A DNA stretch of 64,000 nucleotides, taken from positions 88,856,520-88,920,519 of the forward strand of contig NC_058339.1 of NCBI RefSeq assembly GCF_905475395.1, written 5' to 3'. The stretch is from Chrysoperla carnea. Taxonomy: Eukaryota > Arthropoda > Insecta > Neuroptera > Chrysopidae. Of the stretch, positions 1 to 13,206 are shown piece after piece (the first letter of the stretch is position 1; every line of letters starts with the position of its first letter). The translations under genes and the position numbers were made by a program. The notes beneath the pieces are model-generated. The model was not told the DNA's origin. It saw only the letters and a program-made list of their open reading frames with translations, and made no database searches.

Positions 1-369
1 ATTAATTATATCCTAAATATACTGGACATGTTAAATCTTTTAAAAATATATACAACCACATTTGTTTTAAATAAATTTGTTTCAAAAGTTCAATACAAAA
101 TTAAATCATATGAAAGGCTTTTCGTAGCTGTACTTTCTCTGTTAAAGACATTTCGTATCTATTTTCACAGTTGGTTAAAAATCTGTGTTGTTACGAAATA
201 TGATATTTACGAAACGAGATTTTCTTTATTCTTTTTGTCTCAAGATTCGAGTAAAAGAATACCAGGAGAGATTTACGATATTCGGAAACTGTTCTGCATT
301 ATTGTTTCTTCGAGGAACTCATTGAATTTTTTCTTCAAATATCGCCGCTAATTTACAAATAATATAAAA

Positions 370-640
370 AAAGCTGCTATTGATAACTGGGAGTTGCAAC
401 TCGCTAACTGGCGATAATATTCGTACTAATTAAAATCGGACGAAACCCCGAATTTAGTAGTTACAATTTAGACTACCAGATGGCAATATTTACTTCTACA
501 TACCATTTTTAAGGGCAATAGAAATATTCAAATCAGATAAATCCTGACAACTGGCGATACAAATTTGTACCATTAAACAGGAAGTGTATCGCTTTTTCAG
601 TAGTTCCAATTTAGACCACCTGCTTACTTACTATTTATCA
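370..640 (-). repeat. Minus-strand copy of the ~150-bp tandem family at 46.4 kb
   Basis: The complement contains AGTCTAAATTGTAACTACT, AACTGGCGAT-type and CAATAGAAATATT-type pieces in the same order as the units at 46381-46740. It holds just under two units. Confidence 0.65.
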
Positions 641-725
641 ATAGTAACTTGCGATGTCATCTTTATAGAATGTAATAGAACTAAAAATTGTATTTTTGGG
701 AAACAAATTGTAACAATATTATTTG

Positions 726-889
726 ACCCCCTCCCTCCTTATCGTTTAGGACCTAAATTGGCTATTAATGTCAGGGCATGATATCCCCCATTAAACTCTA
801 CAATGTTTGTTTTAGTTATTCTTATTTTGTTATTGGTTAGTTACAAAACGAGCCATTAGCCATTATAGATTAAAATGACCCACCCTGTA
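726..889. repeat. Right end of a CAGGGT-family MITE
   Basis: The segment from CCCCTCCCTCC through TATCCCCCATTAAACTCTAC to GATTAAAATGACCCACCCTG is the inverted end of the family, matching the complement of 33,048-33,200. The left half is not seen upstream. Confidence 0.65.
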
Positions 890-3800
890 TAGTATTTTTA
901 ACTAGAATCTTGTACCTTTCAAGATCGAATCGATCAAGACTCAAGAAACACTCTGTACTTTAAACTCCCGTAAACATAGACACCAAAACACAAACATATT
1001 TCCTCGAATATAAAATTAGAAGAAAACTAAAAATAAAAAATAATAATAATTTAATAATATATTAAAATCGAATTGTCTAGACAACATTACAGATGTATTC
1101 AACATCAACATCAACAACTAGAATAGAATAGAATAGAAATAATATCATTCTTGATACACACTTCTAAACTCGAAATGTTACTACACTATAAAAGAAAGTA
1201 TTTCTTGAACGCAATCATGAGGAATTAATTGAATGTGATAACATTTGTATATGACTACTGTATTGTACTGTACTGATTTTAGGCTGGATGCCCATTACTA
1301 TTACATTGTCGTTTGACAAATACAATAGAGGATAATACTGATGTCGAATTGACCATATTACCCATAAAAATGTAAAACTAGACTTGATATCATCACAAAA
1401 TTTGAAAGTAAATTTAAAATTGATTAAATAATGAAAAAGTTATAAGCAATCAAAGATTGCATTCATAGGTTGCTCATCTGCTTTTATAAAAACAAAGTTT
1501 TATATGTAATCTCTATTGCGATACCCACGTTTGACGTCACTAGTGGCTATCTTCCTCTTTCTTTAATTAGGAATTTTAAACGTTCATATCTTGCATACTA
1601 GTAAAGATTTTTACAAACCAACTTCACTTTTCTGCACGTCCAGTGAGAGTTCTTCAACTGAAGTGATTAAAAAAAAATTAATCCGATCCCTATGGAAATC
1701 GGATATAACGACATTGGAAGGGGTCAATAATAATGGTCGTTTTAACAGATAGTCTTTGTAAGCGATATGTACATGTTTGTATTAAAGTGAAAGTAGGTTC
1801 ACATGTTCGTCGCTAATGCTAACTAAAATGGCAAATAGTCGTTATAACCAATACACGAGTTAATAAGGGCCAAAATAAAGTTAATACGGCTAAAAAAAGA
1901 TTTTAAACGGTTCAGAATAATATTAAAATTTTGTTTTTTAAGGTATTTCGATACCAAAAAATGATCCAAAACCTTTAAAATTTTATTTAAGAATTAATCA
2001 TTTTTTTATACGTCTTTTGTGAAAAATTAATATCGATTCTCATAACGGTTTATGAGAAATTAACTATCAAAGTGTACAATTGCATGTACAATTCTTAATT
2101 TTGATATGATTTTAAAGCTTAAAACTTGAGAAATATTGATAAAAGTTGTTTATATAATAGGTAAAACATTTTTAAAACTTTTATTGACTAAAAAGCCAAC
2201 ATTTATTACGACTACTTCATATATTACCATGCAAGAAGGGTTTTTAACAATTTATCGTAAACCGTACAGAGAATCCAATTTATACCGAAGGCTTATTAAA
2301 TATTCATTAATTGACACAGAAAATTTCAGCTTTTTGGTAACACTATCGTTTTGATATCGAAACGGCTTAACGGAATAAGGATGTATGCCCATGTGTTGTA
2401 TTTTTATTATGCTAAGTCTAACAATTTCTATTTATGCAAATTCTTGTAAATTGAGCTTTTTTTTTAACAAGACTCAGAAACTTTTTAACGCCCCCATTAG
2501 CTTCAAGTTGACGGATTCTCGCTGTTTTGTTTCTCCAAAAATTGTTTTGCCAGATACTGAATTCAAGGAAATTAAACGCAAGATGTATTTATCAATGACA
2601 TTTTATGGTGTTGGGCACCGAGACTACTTGTTCTGGGTAGTTTCACCATATTTTTTACAATGTTTATATTTTATTTCAATTTTATTTTAAAATGACAAAA
2701 AACATTTTTCTTTCTTTACCGTTTTACAACTCAATCGATCCATCGAAATGAAAATTTTATTAAAATGGAATACATAAATATTGTATTTAAAAATTTGTTT
2801 CAATTTTTTATAGCTTTTTTTTTAGCATTCCGTAGTAAAAAATTCACCGTATTGTCTTTACCTAACAACCTTTACAATTAGACCGATTTTTAGCCCGAAC
2901 AGTGGACTCTGATCCTGGCACCACTCACGCCAATAGTTGTCTTTTCAGACAAACTGGAGAATCGAAATTGATTCTGTACATCTTGGCGGAAAAAAGAAAG
3001 ATTTTTACAAAATTTATCGTCAGACTATTTTTTTTTTTAACTTTAACGTACTTTACGAGATTTATCGAAAATGTATACGTTCATTCAACATTTTTTTTTT
3101 CACAACATATTAAATTTTCAAATAATTACATGAAAATCCATCCTCAAATATAAAAAAAAAATAAAAATTGGCAATTAATAACATATCAATAATTCAGATT
3201 TTTTTAAATCTAGAAATGAATGACGAACCTTAACCCAACAGCACTTGCATCAACCGTTCGGTAATTTTTAGTGGCGTATTCAGATATTTGCTTACGCGCT
3301 CTGAGATTACATTTAAAAAATTAAAAAAGTTATTCATGTTTTAAATCGAGCGTGAGCAAAATGCTCTTAATGCAAATACTGACGGTAAGTATTTATTGGC
3401 TACATAAGGACGTTGTAATGACATATTTACGGGAGATTTTTTCCCTAAAATAGCTCTGATGATAAGTATTAAAATTAAATTAAATCCAGGAAATTCAATT
3501 TCATCAAACCACATTTTATCCATTTTGTGATAAAAAAAAAAGTGGTATATTTTAATATAAATTAAATTATCAGCAATAATTACGACACATTAAAGATAAG
3601 TTATTCTGATATGACCGCACTTAATCGACAACATTTTTATATGTACCTAAAGTAAAATAAAAAAAAGTATAATTTCATTTTAAATAGAAAATAGATAAAA
3701 ATTTGTAACTATAAATGTCAAATATCTGTGTATTTAGTTTGGAATCAATTGTTGTATATACGTACATGTTTGACTGGAATCTTGGCATTTATAATATTAT

Positions 3801-3967
3801 TTTGGTATCAAGCCAAACTATTGGTATTGAACACATAAAATAAATTTCATTTGTTATTATATTCTTATCATCATTCTTGTAATTGTAATTGTTATAAATA
3901 ATATGTGTTCATTTAAGTAGAATTTCAATTAAACAATGTTTATCATAAATGTAAATTTCATGCATAA
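890..3967. other. Intergenic, nothing recognised
   Basis: AT-rich sequence with homopolymer runs. Open frames here (for example 2136-2690) have AT-driven composition and no recognisable domain. No repeat shared with the rest of the window was noticed. Confidence 0.6.
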
Positions 3968-4310
3968 ACAAGTGAAAACAAACAATTGATTGAGTTAATT
4001 GTTGAAATACCATGCATAGACAGTGTTGATTACTCTATCACATTACACATTTAGTTCATCATATACAATTTACGCCTAATTTGCGCCCTTACGGGCAAAC
4101 AGTGATGTTTACGAAAAAATCTGTCAAACAAAAGTTGTTTATTTTTTGGTAAGGAAGATTTTTTACAATTAAATTTTTGTTCTATCTCTAACGGTTTACA
4201 AGATTTGTTCTCAAGACCCATAGGGCGAGACCCAATTGACCTATGTTGCTCATTTACGAACTTGACCTCGTAAATTTACGTCATGAGTACGCTGTAAAAA
4301 TTTCATTTTG
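3968..4310 (+). repeat. Family-A repeat, 3'-truncated
   Basis: It starts ACAAGTGAAAACAAACAATT and is recognisable through GAGTACGCTGTAAAAATTTC. Then the sequence departs, with no (ACGG)n run and no TTGGGACTAAAC end. Confidence 0.88.
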
Positions 4311-4959
4311 GCATGTGGACATTAATTTAACTTTCTTACAATTATGTTCCTCGTTTTTTATGTTCCGTCTGTTCTGTTAAAATGGATGAGAAAGCTACGA
4401 AATCAGTCTGCTTGATCATAATGAGGTAAAAAGACAACTTTCCATTAAACACAAGGTATACATACTAGCATGTTATATAACATGCTAAGAACATACATAG
4501 GTACTAGCAATAGCTACAGCTACAGCTACAGATGTTCTTGGTGCCAACTGGGGCAATGTCATAAAAAATTTTTACAAAACGTATAGAATGGGTCATTTTA
4601 TACGAATAATAACATCTTTGGAATAGAATGGAACAACAACTGTACACTTGTACACTTGTTATACTATCAATTTCTTGCTATACACTTTAAAATCTATACA
4701 AGAGATGATACTACCAAGATAGTAAAATGCTAGTTGATAAGCTTTGCTAGAGCTAGAATGAAAATATATTGTAAATTACAATCGAATAGATTCTACACTC
4801 AATATTCTATACTAGATAGTAGATACCAAATAACTAGATACAAAAAATATTGTTTTTTGATAGTCAACTATTTTTATATCTTACAGGATGTTTCAGATTG
4901 AATACTAAGATGAGATAGCACTGTTTGGTATTATTAATAAATATTGTCATAATTAATGA

Positions 4960-5830
4960 TTTTAATCTATTATGGCTAGTATCTCGTTTTGCAGCTAATC
5001 AATAAAAAAATAACTGCCCAGTTTGAATTAAAATTGCCCAGTTTGATGGGGGACTTCTGTTATTGGCTTGGGTTTAAAAGAGTAATAATTTAAATTACAA
5101 ATTTGATCTTCAACAAAGTTGAACAATAGTTAAAAAACCAACATTTATTATCTAAAACATTTTTACGAAAATCATTAGCTTTCGGAAGAAATGTGACATA
5201 AAAATATGGTACTATATTGCATTTATCGAAAGAAAATATGCTATCTTTATTAAATTTTGTAGATAAAAGTAATCAAGGACAATGAAGGTCATTCGTCTGT
5301 GTTAATAACTTTTAAGCCCAGATAAATTTTCTAGATCATTTGAATATCAAGATCAAATGACCTTTAAACTAGAATTTCTGGTCAAAGTAATGGGCACATG
5401 CGAATGTCCTCCCCATTGCCGTTGGCAAGTTTTGGCAAAAGAATATAATAATAATAATAATAGGCTTCAACCTCCGTTTCTCTGACATGCGCCTATAACA
5501 GAGGCCACCCGCATCATTATTGGTTAATCTTTTTATTTATTTAACTACATACATGTTTATAATTACATTTTGATGTGGGTGGATTCGATTACTTCGTTCT
5601 TATCCAAGCGACGACAAAGTGATCAATTCTACCGCCCCCATTAATTTTTTATATTAATTGTTCACACTGCCGCTGTCTGGATTGGAGATCGCCTCAAAGT
5701 CTAACGCCTTAGACCGCTCGGCCATTTAGGCTTTTTCTTTCGGCTAAATGGAAAAAGATATTTTTAAGTCGCATTTCCTTACCTTTTGGGATCAACATTG
5801 GCTATTAAAGTAACCCAAAGAATTAGATTC
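4960..5830. mobile_element. Foldback MITE (CAGGGT family) interrupted by a SINE-like insert
   Basis: The left part carries ATTTTAATCTATTATGGCTA, CATTAGCTTTCGGAAGAAAT and GATCATTTGAATATCAAGAT. The homology stops near 5440 and resumes near 5735 with TTCTTTCGGCTAAATGG and AAGTCGCATTTCCTT, collinear with the copy at 10.15-10.89 kb. The ~290 bp between are a separate SINE-like sequence. Confidence 0.7.
5441..5735 (-). mobile_element. SINE-like element with tRNA(Leu/Ser)-type head
   Basis: On the minus strand the head GCCTAAATGGCCGAGCGGTC then TAAGGCGTTAGACTTTG is a class II tRNA (Leu/Ser) D-arm and A box. A degraded B box may be ATCGAATCCACC, but the spacing is longer than in a tRNA. The 3' end is an (ATT)n tail (5441-5460). 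It sits inside the MITE above, so it is the younger insertion. Confidence 0.6.
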
Positions 5831-6186
5831 AATATGATATCAGATCATAATGTTCATCAAACTCTCAAAGCTGTACATTTTATATAGATGTATTTAAAAA
5901 AATCTCATTTAGAAAATTATGGAATTCAAATTAAAATTTTAGCGAATTATTATTAAATCCGATTTTTCGAACGCTGATTATAAGTAAACTTGAAATTTTG
6001 AAATGCTAACTTTTGAAATTACAATCTTATATATTATTACTCTAGCAAGTTTTATTCTGTCTTACCTTTATCTTAATTATTTTTTATCAAATTTCATGAT
6101 TCACCCCTCCTTTTCAAGCTTATTGTGTCTAGGTTTAACGAAAATTATACTCACGGTCTAAAAATGTACCGCTTAAGCAAATGAAT

Positions 6187-6513
6187 AAAAAAAAACTTTT
6201 AACAAATGAAAACCGACATCAAAAGAAAAACTTTTCTAAAACAAATTAATGTGCATTAAAAAGTAAAAAAATATCGATAATATAATGTAGTTAAAATTAT
6301 TGTTATTTTTGGAGTCGGTGTCAGTCAAGAAAGCAACTTTGATAGAACAGTTTGCTACATTAGCTTGGCTGACATCGACTCCAAAAATAAAAATAATTTT
6401 AACTACATTATATTAAGTATCGTTACTTTTTTACTTTTTAGTGTATATTAATTTGTTTTAGAAAAGTTTTTCTTTTGAAGTCGGTTTTTCTTTTTGTTAA
6501 AAGTTTTTTTTTT
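6187..6513. mobile_element. Foldback element with ~145-bp arms
   Basis: Arms 6187-6329 and 6364-6513 are inverted repeats, sharing AACTACATTATATTA and GGAGTCG(G/A)TGTCAG. The loop is only 34 nt. No frame is present. It is followed at once by a common insect dispersed-repeat tail. Confidence 0.85.
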
Positions 6514-6840
6514 CTTTTGTGATTTTTAGTGAATCTGAAGTACACTAATTTTTGGTAAAAAAAGAATCATCGAAATCGGTTGGCGTGATATTGAGTTATT
6601 CATTATCTTGTCGTGCATACTTAATGCAAATTTAAGACTTTTATGGTTTTTCCATGGATGCCGTTGTCAGAACTGGACCAAAATGAAATGAGACCACACG
6701 GGAAGTACCAGCTTTCAAATAAATAAATAATAATCAAAATCGGTTCACCCAGTCAAAAGTTCTGAGGTAACACACATAAAAAAAAATTCAGTCGAATTGA
6801 TAACCTCCTCCTTTTTTTATTGAAGTCAGTTAAAGAATGC
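6514..6840 (+). repeat. Dispersed insect repeat tail
   Basis: TCAAAATCGGTTCACCCAGT, AAAGTTCTGAGGTAACACAC and GATAACCTCCTCCTTTTTT resemble a repeat end that is common in insect genomes, probably of non-LTR retrotransposon origin. The assignment is from memory of the motif. No coding frame is seen. Confidence 0.45.
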
Positions 6841-8563
6841 TAGACAAATAATTTATGCGAAAAAATATCATAAATTTAAAAAATAAGTTTATTAGGCAAA
6901 CATGTTAGTTTTTACAGATACTCTCCTAATAAGACTTATAATTACTATTTTAATACATGTTGTAGTTTTATTAATTTAAGGACTTTTGATTTTTTTCACC
7001 ACTTTTCTACGAAATTTGTTGTTTTTAGCCACGAGTACAGGGTAACCACGGGTTACGGTAACTACGGGAGCGGAATTTCGCACGGGTCTAGCTAGTAACG
7101 TAATATTTCATTTTCCAAAAATGTGTCTGGATTCTTACTTGAACATACTGTAATAACATAACATTGCAGTAACATCAATACACCTGGTTATATATATATA
7201 GTTATAAACATTATTACTTGATTCTCTAGTTGAATATAAAAACATATTACTCACTGCAATAGTCCAATATACTAACTAACTGAGTCAATGAGTCAATGAG
7301 CAAACAGTAAGTCAAGAGAAGTCAAGTTAAACCTCTCATATATGCCCATGTACAATTCATATATTGGATGTACCAACCATGTAAATATGTAATATATGTC
7401 CTAGAAATCATTCGACCGATAGAGTTGACCCATCAACGGACATGGACGAGGTCTACAGGTTACAAACAACAACTGTGTAATAAATTAATAATCTAGTATT
7501 AGTAGCTTAGCTACTTATTTATTACATTACTTGTTAGTTGCTTGCATTTATTAAAACTGTTATTTCATTTAAATAACTGCAAAAATTTTATCATGAACTT
7601 TTATAATCATGCATTTTAATAATTTTATAATTTTAATAAAATATTACCGATAGACGGGAAGAATGTCTTATAGACCAAGTACCAAAAAATATAAAAAGAT
7701 TTGTAATTTTTTTAACAAAATTGAGATATTCTCGATAATTTTGGCTTGCTAGCTTCACAGACGCTTAAATTTCGATTAAAGAATAAATAATAAATATTTA
7801 AGCTTTAAGGGATGCGTATACATACACAGCTAAGTAATCTTGAGGGTATTGATAATGTTTACAGATACAAATCCCTGAAAGCACAAACAAACAAAAACTC
7901 GAAAATAAAATAAAAAATTTATGATAACATTGAAAGAAAATAACATTTTTTTTTATTACAAAAAAATATAGAAAAGAAAAGAAAAAAAAATTTGTAATAA
8001 AATTTTGTTTTAAATAAAACGTTTATTATATTTTAAATTTTACCTCAAGGAATGATAAACAATTTTTTGAGTGTTTTAGTCTTGTTTTTGAAAGAGAGAG
8101 AACAAAATAAAATTTTAAAAAATTATTTATACTCTCTCAAAAACGTAAACTTTGGTAAAAATGTATTGAAATCATTGAAAAAAGAAAATTAAAACTTTTT
8201 TTATATGAAGTTGAACTAAGTCTAAATCAATTCTGAAAATTTTTGAGGGGGGGGGTGGTTTGTCGTTGTTCGATTATTGAAATAAATAAATTACTTTAAA
8301 AGTAGGCATATTTAGCATTGGTCTTATGAGGAAACGGTAGCGGGATATGTCTTCACAGATGTCTAGAAAACTAGTCGGTGGAAATTTAAATAAACTATTT
8401 AAATTAAAGTTTAAACCTTAATAAATTATTGAAAATAAAAAAAAACCCTTTGTTTTCGACTAATTAAGGATAAGTATGAGCACGGTACCTAATGGGGACG
8501 CAAATTAAAAAAAATATATATTTTCAATTTTGATTGTGAATTATGTTGTAATTTGACAATATT

Positions 8564-8706
8564 AGACGAAAAGTAAGAATACAATTTTTCGATACCCTGA
8601 GTAATTTTCAAAATATCGGAAATTGAAAATTTTTTTTAATTATTAAGCCATCGATATTTCGAAAACCAATTCAGATATCGAAAAATTTGATTCTTATTTT
8701 TCGTCT
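8564..8706. repeat. 143-bp inverted repeat
   Basis: AGACGAAAAGTAAGAATACA at the left pairs with the complement of TTGATTCTTATTTTTCGTCT at the right, arms about 31 bp. The centre also has short complementary pieces. It is a likely small MITE. Confidence 0.65.
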
Positions 8707-8853
8707 ACATTCATGTAGTTGTAACAAAATTCATCATCAAAGTAGAAATTAAGGTACAAATAATTTCAACTACTATAGTCTAAACTTGCCTTGGCGCTCG
8801 TACTACCTTAAATATACCAAAATAATGTTAAAAGATAAGCAGAGTCGATGCAG

Positions 8854-8949
8854 GCCGGATGAGTGTACCAGCTCCGGGCCGGATGAGTGTACCAGCTCCG
8901 GGCCGGATGAATGTATCAGCTCCGGGTCGGATGAGTGTACCAGGTCCGG
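8854..8949. repeat. GC-rich 24-bp minisatellite, four copies
   Basis: Four tandem 24-bp units begin GCCGGATGAGTGTACCAGCT; the last two have substitutions. The GC content stands out sharply against the AT-rich surroundings. Because 24 is divisible by three, both strands stay open (PDECTSSG on plus, RPGAGTLI on minus), but neither frame resembles a known protein. Confidence 0.9.
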
Positions 8950-9911
8950 CCCGGAGCGACTCAAGCGTTACACAACTTGTCCGATTCTGATCAGATTTTC
9001 CACATCCAAGCCGGAAAGAACCTACGGCCAATTGGATCAGACGCGGATTAAAATTCCTACTCGGGTAGCTGTTATTTATTTTGAAACAAAAAGTATTTTT
9101 GCGCTTTATATATTTGCTATATTACCTTATTACATCGTAATATATGCAGACTAGATTGATGTTTAATTGGGCCGGAATCCAAACACATTCAAGGATTAGA
9201 GAACCCAAATTCGATTCTAGGCATTATAATTTTCGCTTCTTTCTGAACACCAACAGACAAAGTACATTTTTAATGAATACCTGGAAAAAAAAAGATATAT
9301 TACTAAAGAAAATTTCCAATGCAAAAATTGTCTAAATCATCCTCGAACTTTCAGTAGCTTTTCCATTTTAATAACAATTTTCTAATTAAAAAGTGAACAG
9401 TTAGTATTAACCGTACAAGTAAATTACTTTCATCTCTCATATTCCTTCATAATTGTAATTAAGGTTAGGAAATTACATGTACACCTTCCTCCATTACTAG
9501 AGCAACATAAGTACTTTTGTAAGCTTTATTTTATGTTCTATATGAGCTTTAATTTTCAAATGTTTTTTTGTAACATATATTATTATCTTCTTCATAATTT
9601 AACAAACCATACAAAAGAGTACACTACTATACATGAGCTTTCAACTTGAGCTTTCAAATTAAATGAATGAATATGAATGGATGAATAATTGTATATAAAT
9701 GTATGAAAAAAGTTCCCTGATTAAAATACCAAGATAAAATCGTATACTACATGATTTACTGTACAGCTTTTTAATTTTAAATTTCTATAGTAGAAAAAAA
9801 ATTGTTGCGAGATATAATTATATGAAATGAATTATTATATACATTAATAAAATATCAGTGCCATCTTTTAAGCGAAAAAATTTATGAGGGACTAATAAAA
9901 AATTCTTTTTA

Positions 9912-10115
9912 AAGGACAAGCTTTTATTTACTCAAAAGTAGAAAATAATTTTTTCTTTGAGTCACTCATTTACGACTATTTTGTAAATCTGAAGGTGCTC
10001 AATTTAAATTATCAAGAATAAATGGGAGCGCCTCAAGTTTTTGCAAATAGTCGTGTAGGAGTGACTCATAGAAAAAAATATTTTCTACTTTCGAATAAAT
10101 AAAAGCTTGTACCTT
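9912..10115. mobile_element. 204-bp foldback MITE
   Basis: AAGGACAAGCTTTTATTTAC at the left and AATAAATAAAAGCTTGTACC at the right are inverted. The arms of about 66 bp run inward to GACTATTT/AAATAGTC with few mismatches. Confidence 0.85.
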
Positions 10116-10150
10116 AAGAAGCATTTGTGTTTAGGATATTATAATCTCAT

Positions 10151-10885
10151 ACAGGAGATTAAAACTACATACTAAAGTTGTAGAGTGTAAAGGGGGGAGG
10201 GGGCATCATGTCCTTACATAAGACCTAGTTCTCCAGGTTGCTTTAATAGTCAATTTAGGTCCTAAAAGGTAAGAGATAGTAAAACACTTTAAATTAGGAA
10301 GTTGATTCTCGAAAAAAAAAAACATTTCTTCGAAAATCGGTAGCTATCGGAGGAAATAAGACTTAAAAATATGTCATTATTGCATTTAATCGAAAGAAAA
10401 TACGTTAGGTTTACAAAAATATTTTAGACAAAAGTTTTCAAGAACAATAAAGGTATTCGCCTGTGTTAATAACTGTTAAACCCAGATAAATTTTCAAGAT
10501 CATTTGAATATCAAGATCAAATGACCGTGAAACTAGAATTTCAGGTCAAAGTAATGGGCATATGTGACTTGACAATTGATTGTGAATGTGAATGATTGCT
10601 CTTGACAACTTTTGGTTAGAGCATTTTTCTGTAGTTAGCGTATTTTCTTTCGATGAAATGCAATAATGACATATTTTTTAAATCGCATATCCTTCGAAAG
10701 CTAATGATTTTCGAAAAAATGTTTTAATTAAAAAAGGTATTTTTTAGATCAGAATAAGAATCTGAATTGACTACTAAGGCATCCCGGAGAAATAAATCCA
10801 ATCTGATGTCAGAACATATGATGTCCCCCATTAAACTTTACAATTTTTGTTTAAGTTATTTTTTTATTGGTTAGCCATAATAAAT
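10151..10885. mobile_element. Foldback MITE, CAGGGT family
   Basis: The two halves are inverted relatives: TTAGGTCCTAAAAGGTAAGA, AGCTATCGGAGGAAATAAGA and GCATTTAATCGAAAGAAAAT on the left pair with the right half around 10,650-10,880. The centre contains GATCATTTGAATATCAAGAT, a further near-palindrome. The termini are eroded. Confidence 0.75.
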
Positions 10886-11122
10886 TAAAAGTTTACTCTT
10901 CTCCGCTCTACCAGAATTGACTAGACCATAAACCCAATTATTTTAAAATAAACGATATTAAATTGCATATATAAATTTAATTAATTTATACATCGAAGTA
11001 GAAATTAAACTTTATAATTACACAAATAAACATGCATTTATTTAAATTTAAATATAAAATATCATTTTATAAATAATATTATAATTCACTTTAAATTGTT
11101 TCAGTTCAGAAACAAATTATTA

Positions 11123-11709
11123 ACAAGTGAAAACAAACAATTGACTGAGTTAATTGTTGAAATACCATGCATAGTCAGTGTTGATTTCTTGATCACATAA
11201 CACATACAAACATGTGACACATACATAACTGATAATCAAGTATAGTACACATATTATAAAATTTCCGCCTAATTGGCGCCCTCACGGGTAAACAGTGATG
11301 TTTACGAAAAAATTGTTTCTAACAAAAGTTGTTTAATTTTTGATGAGGAACATTTTTTACATTTAAACTTTTGTTCTATCTCTAACGGTTTACAAGATGG
11401 GTCCTACGGACCCAAGACTCAATTGACCTATGATGCTCATTTACGAACTTGACCTCACTTTTTACGTCCTGAGTACGCTGTAAAAATTTCAGCTCGATAT
11501 CTTCTTTCGTTTTTGAGTTATCGTGTCCACAGACGGACGGACGGACGGACAGACGGACGGACGGACGGACGGACAACCGGAAATGGACTAATTAGGTGAT
11601 TTTATGAATACCTATGACAAAATTTTTTTCCTAGCATCAATATTTTTAAGCGTTACAAACTTGGGACTAAACTTAATATACTATGTATATTTCATACATG
11701 GTATAAAAA
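11123..11709 (+). repeat. Family-A repeat, full length
   Basis: A 587-bp copy from ACAAGTGAAAACAAACAATT to the ATACATGGTATAAAAA end. The internal (ACGG)n run at about 11532-11575 is long (roughly ten units), and the copy keeps TGGGACTAAACTTAATATAC. It is one of the best copies for building a consensus. Confidence 0.94.
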
Positions 11710-12884
11710 GTCGACACGCAGGAGCTGCGTTAACTACAAAAATTCTTTCTCAAATCGAATTCCCACAAATACGACATACAGTTTCAGATTTTAAAGTAAA
11801 GTGTTTGGAAAGTCTGAAATTCAAAAATAGTATTACACTAACCCCCCCCCCCACATTAGCCACAATTTGGATAAACCGCATTTTAATCCGTCTGCGCACG
11901 GTAAGAAATGAATACCGTTTACTATAATGCTGGTATGGTATACAGAAAGATATATATAATATCTATGTTAGCATAAGTAATATTAAAGCATTGAATAGGA
12001 CTATTGTGGGTATCACCAACAAGAAGTATTGTGGGTATCACCAACCAGTATAAGCCTGACCCCCATACTGCATTGACTCGTCAGCCAGAACTATTGCTTA
12101 TGTTACTAATCGCTCAATATAGCGTTCACACCGATACAGTATGGAGTTCACGCCAATACTGGCATAATGATCAACAAAAAATTTCTTACTGGGTACCTTG
12201 TTTACGCCAAAAGCAGTTTAGGTATCAACATTCCATCTGCCGTACAACCAATAGTTCATATTCTTTGAAAATGAAATTTCTAGTGGAAAAATTATTATTT
12301 TTTTATATGGATCCAAAAAAATCATCATTAGTTTTGAAGTATTATTATTTTATTCACAAATAAATTAAATTTTTTTTTATATTCAATGTTTTAATGAATT
12401 TATTAAAAATGTCATTAAAAACTGTTTTTTATAAATATTAGAAATGAAATAATGGAAAAAACTGATGGCTTATCATCTCAACATCAAATTGACATCACAA
12501 ATTATTAAAACCACACTATACAAATTATGATGGCGCATTTATACAGGATGATTCATTGAGAATATCCACAATAATCAATTTGCAATATTCTCGTTTCCTG
12601 ATTTTCCCATGTAATGTTTAATTATACTTTCTCTTGATTTTTAAGAAATTTACATAACTTAATTCGACTAGAAATTGTAGTGAGACATGTCGAAGAATCA
12701 GTTTGGGGCGAATTTGTTCACACAAAGTTCGGCATTCAAAAAATTCCAGATTTGGTTGTGATCACGAAACATTTCTAAATTGCCTAATGATGGCATAACA
12801 TTTGGAATTCCTGAATTATTCTTCTAGACTACAACCTCCTGCTAAAATTTGTTCGGGTGAAATGATCCGCCAGGAATCATGTCG

Positions 12885-13206
12885 AAAAAGATGCTCCTAT
12901 ATGTAAAAGTAAGTTTAAGCACCAACCATGGCGTCTATTTTGGGCGGTATAGGTGAGAGAGTTGTACTAGAAAAATTTTTGATCTCACGTCAATTGCCGA
13001 AGCTCTACGTGATTTATTTCTATACGGCATTTATGTAATTCACTTCGAATACTTATGCAAAGTTAGTATCCATCAACGCCAGACATATTTGCTGGTGCAA
13101 GGGCAAGACACCAAGGAGTGTGACATCCATATTCTCACCTCAACTTACCTGTACCGCGCAAAACTAACGTCATGGTGCTTAAACTTATATATAAGAACAT
13201 CCTTTT
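12885..13206. mobile_element. Foldback element
   Basis: Left AAAAAGATGCTCCTATATGT and the complement of the right end (AAAAGGATGTTCTTATATAT) are inverted repeats. They continue through AAGTTTAAGCACCA for about 75 bp. The interior holds no open frame. Confidence 0.75.

Noticed and set aside
28-351. 107-codon open frame at the window start
   Set aside because: Strongly AT-driven composition, no recognised domain, and no splice or conservation evidence.
8854-8949. CRISPR-like array
   Set aside because: The four GC-rich units are contiguous with no spacers, and the DNA is clearly animal nuclear.
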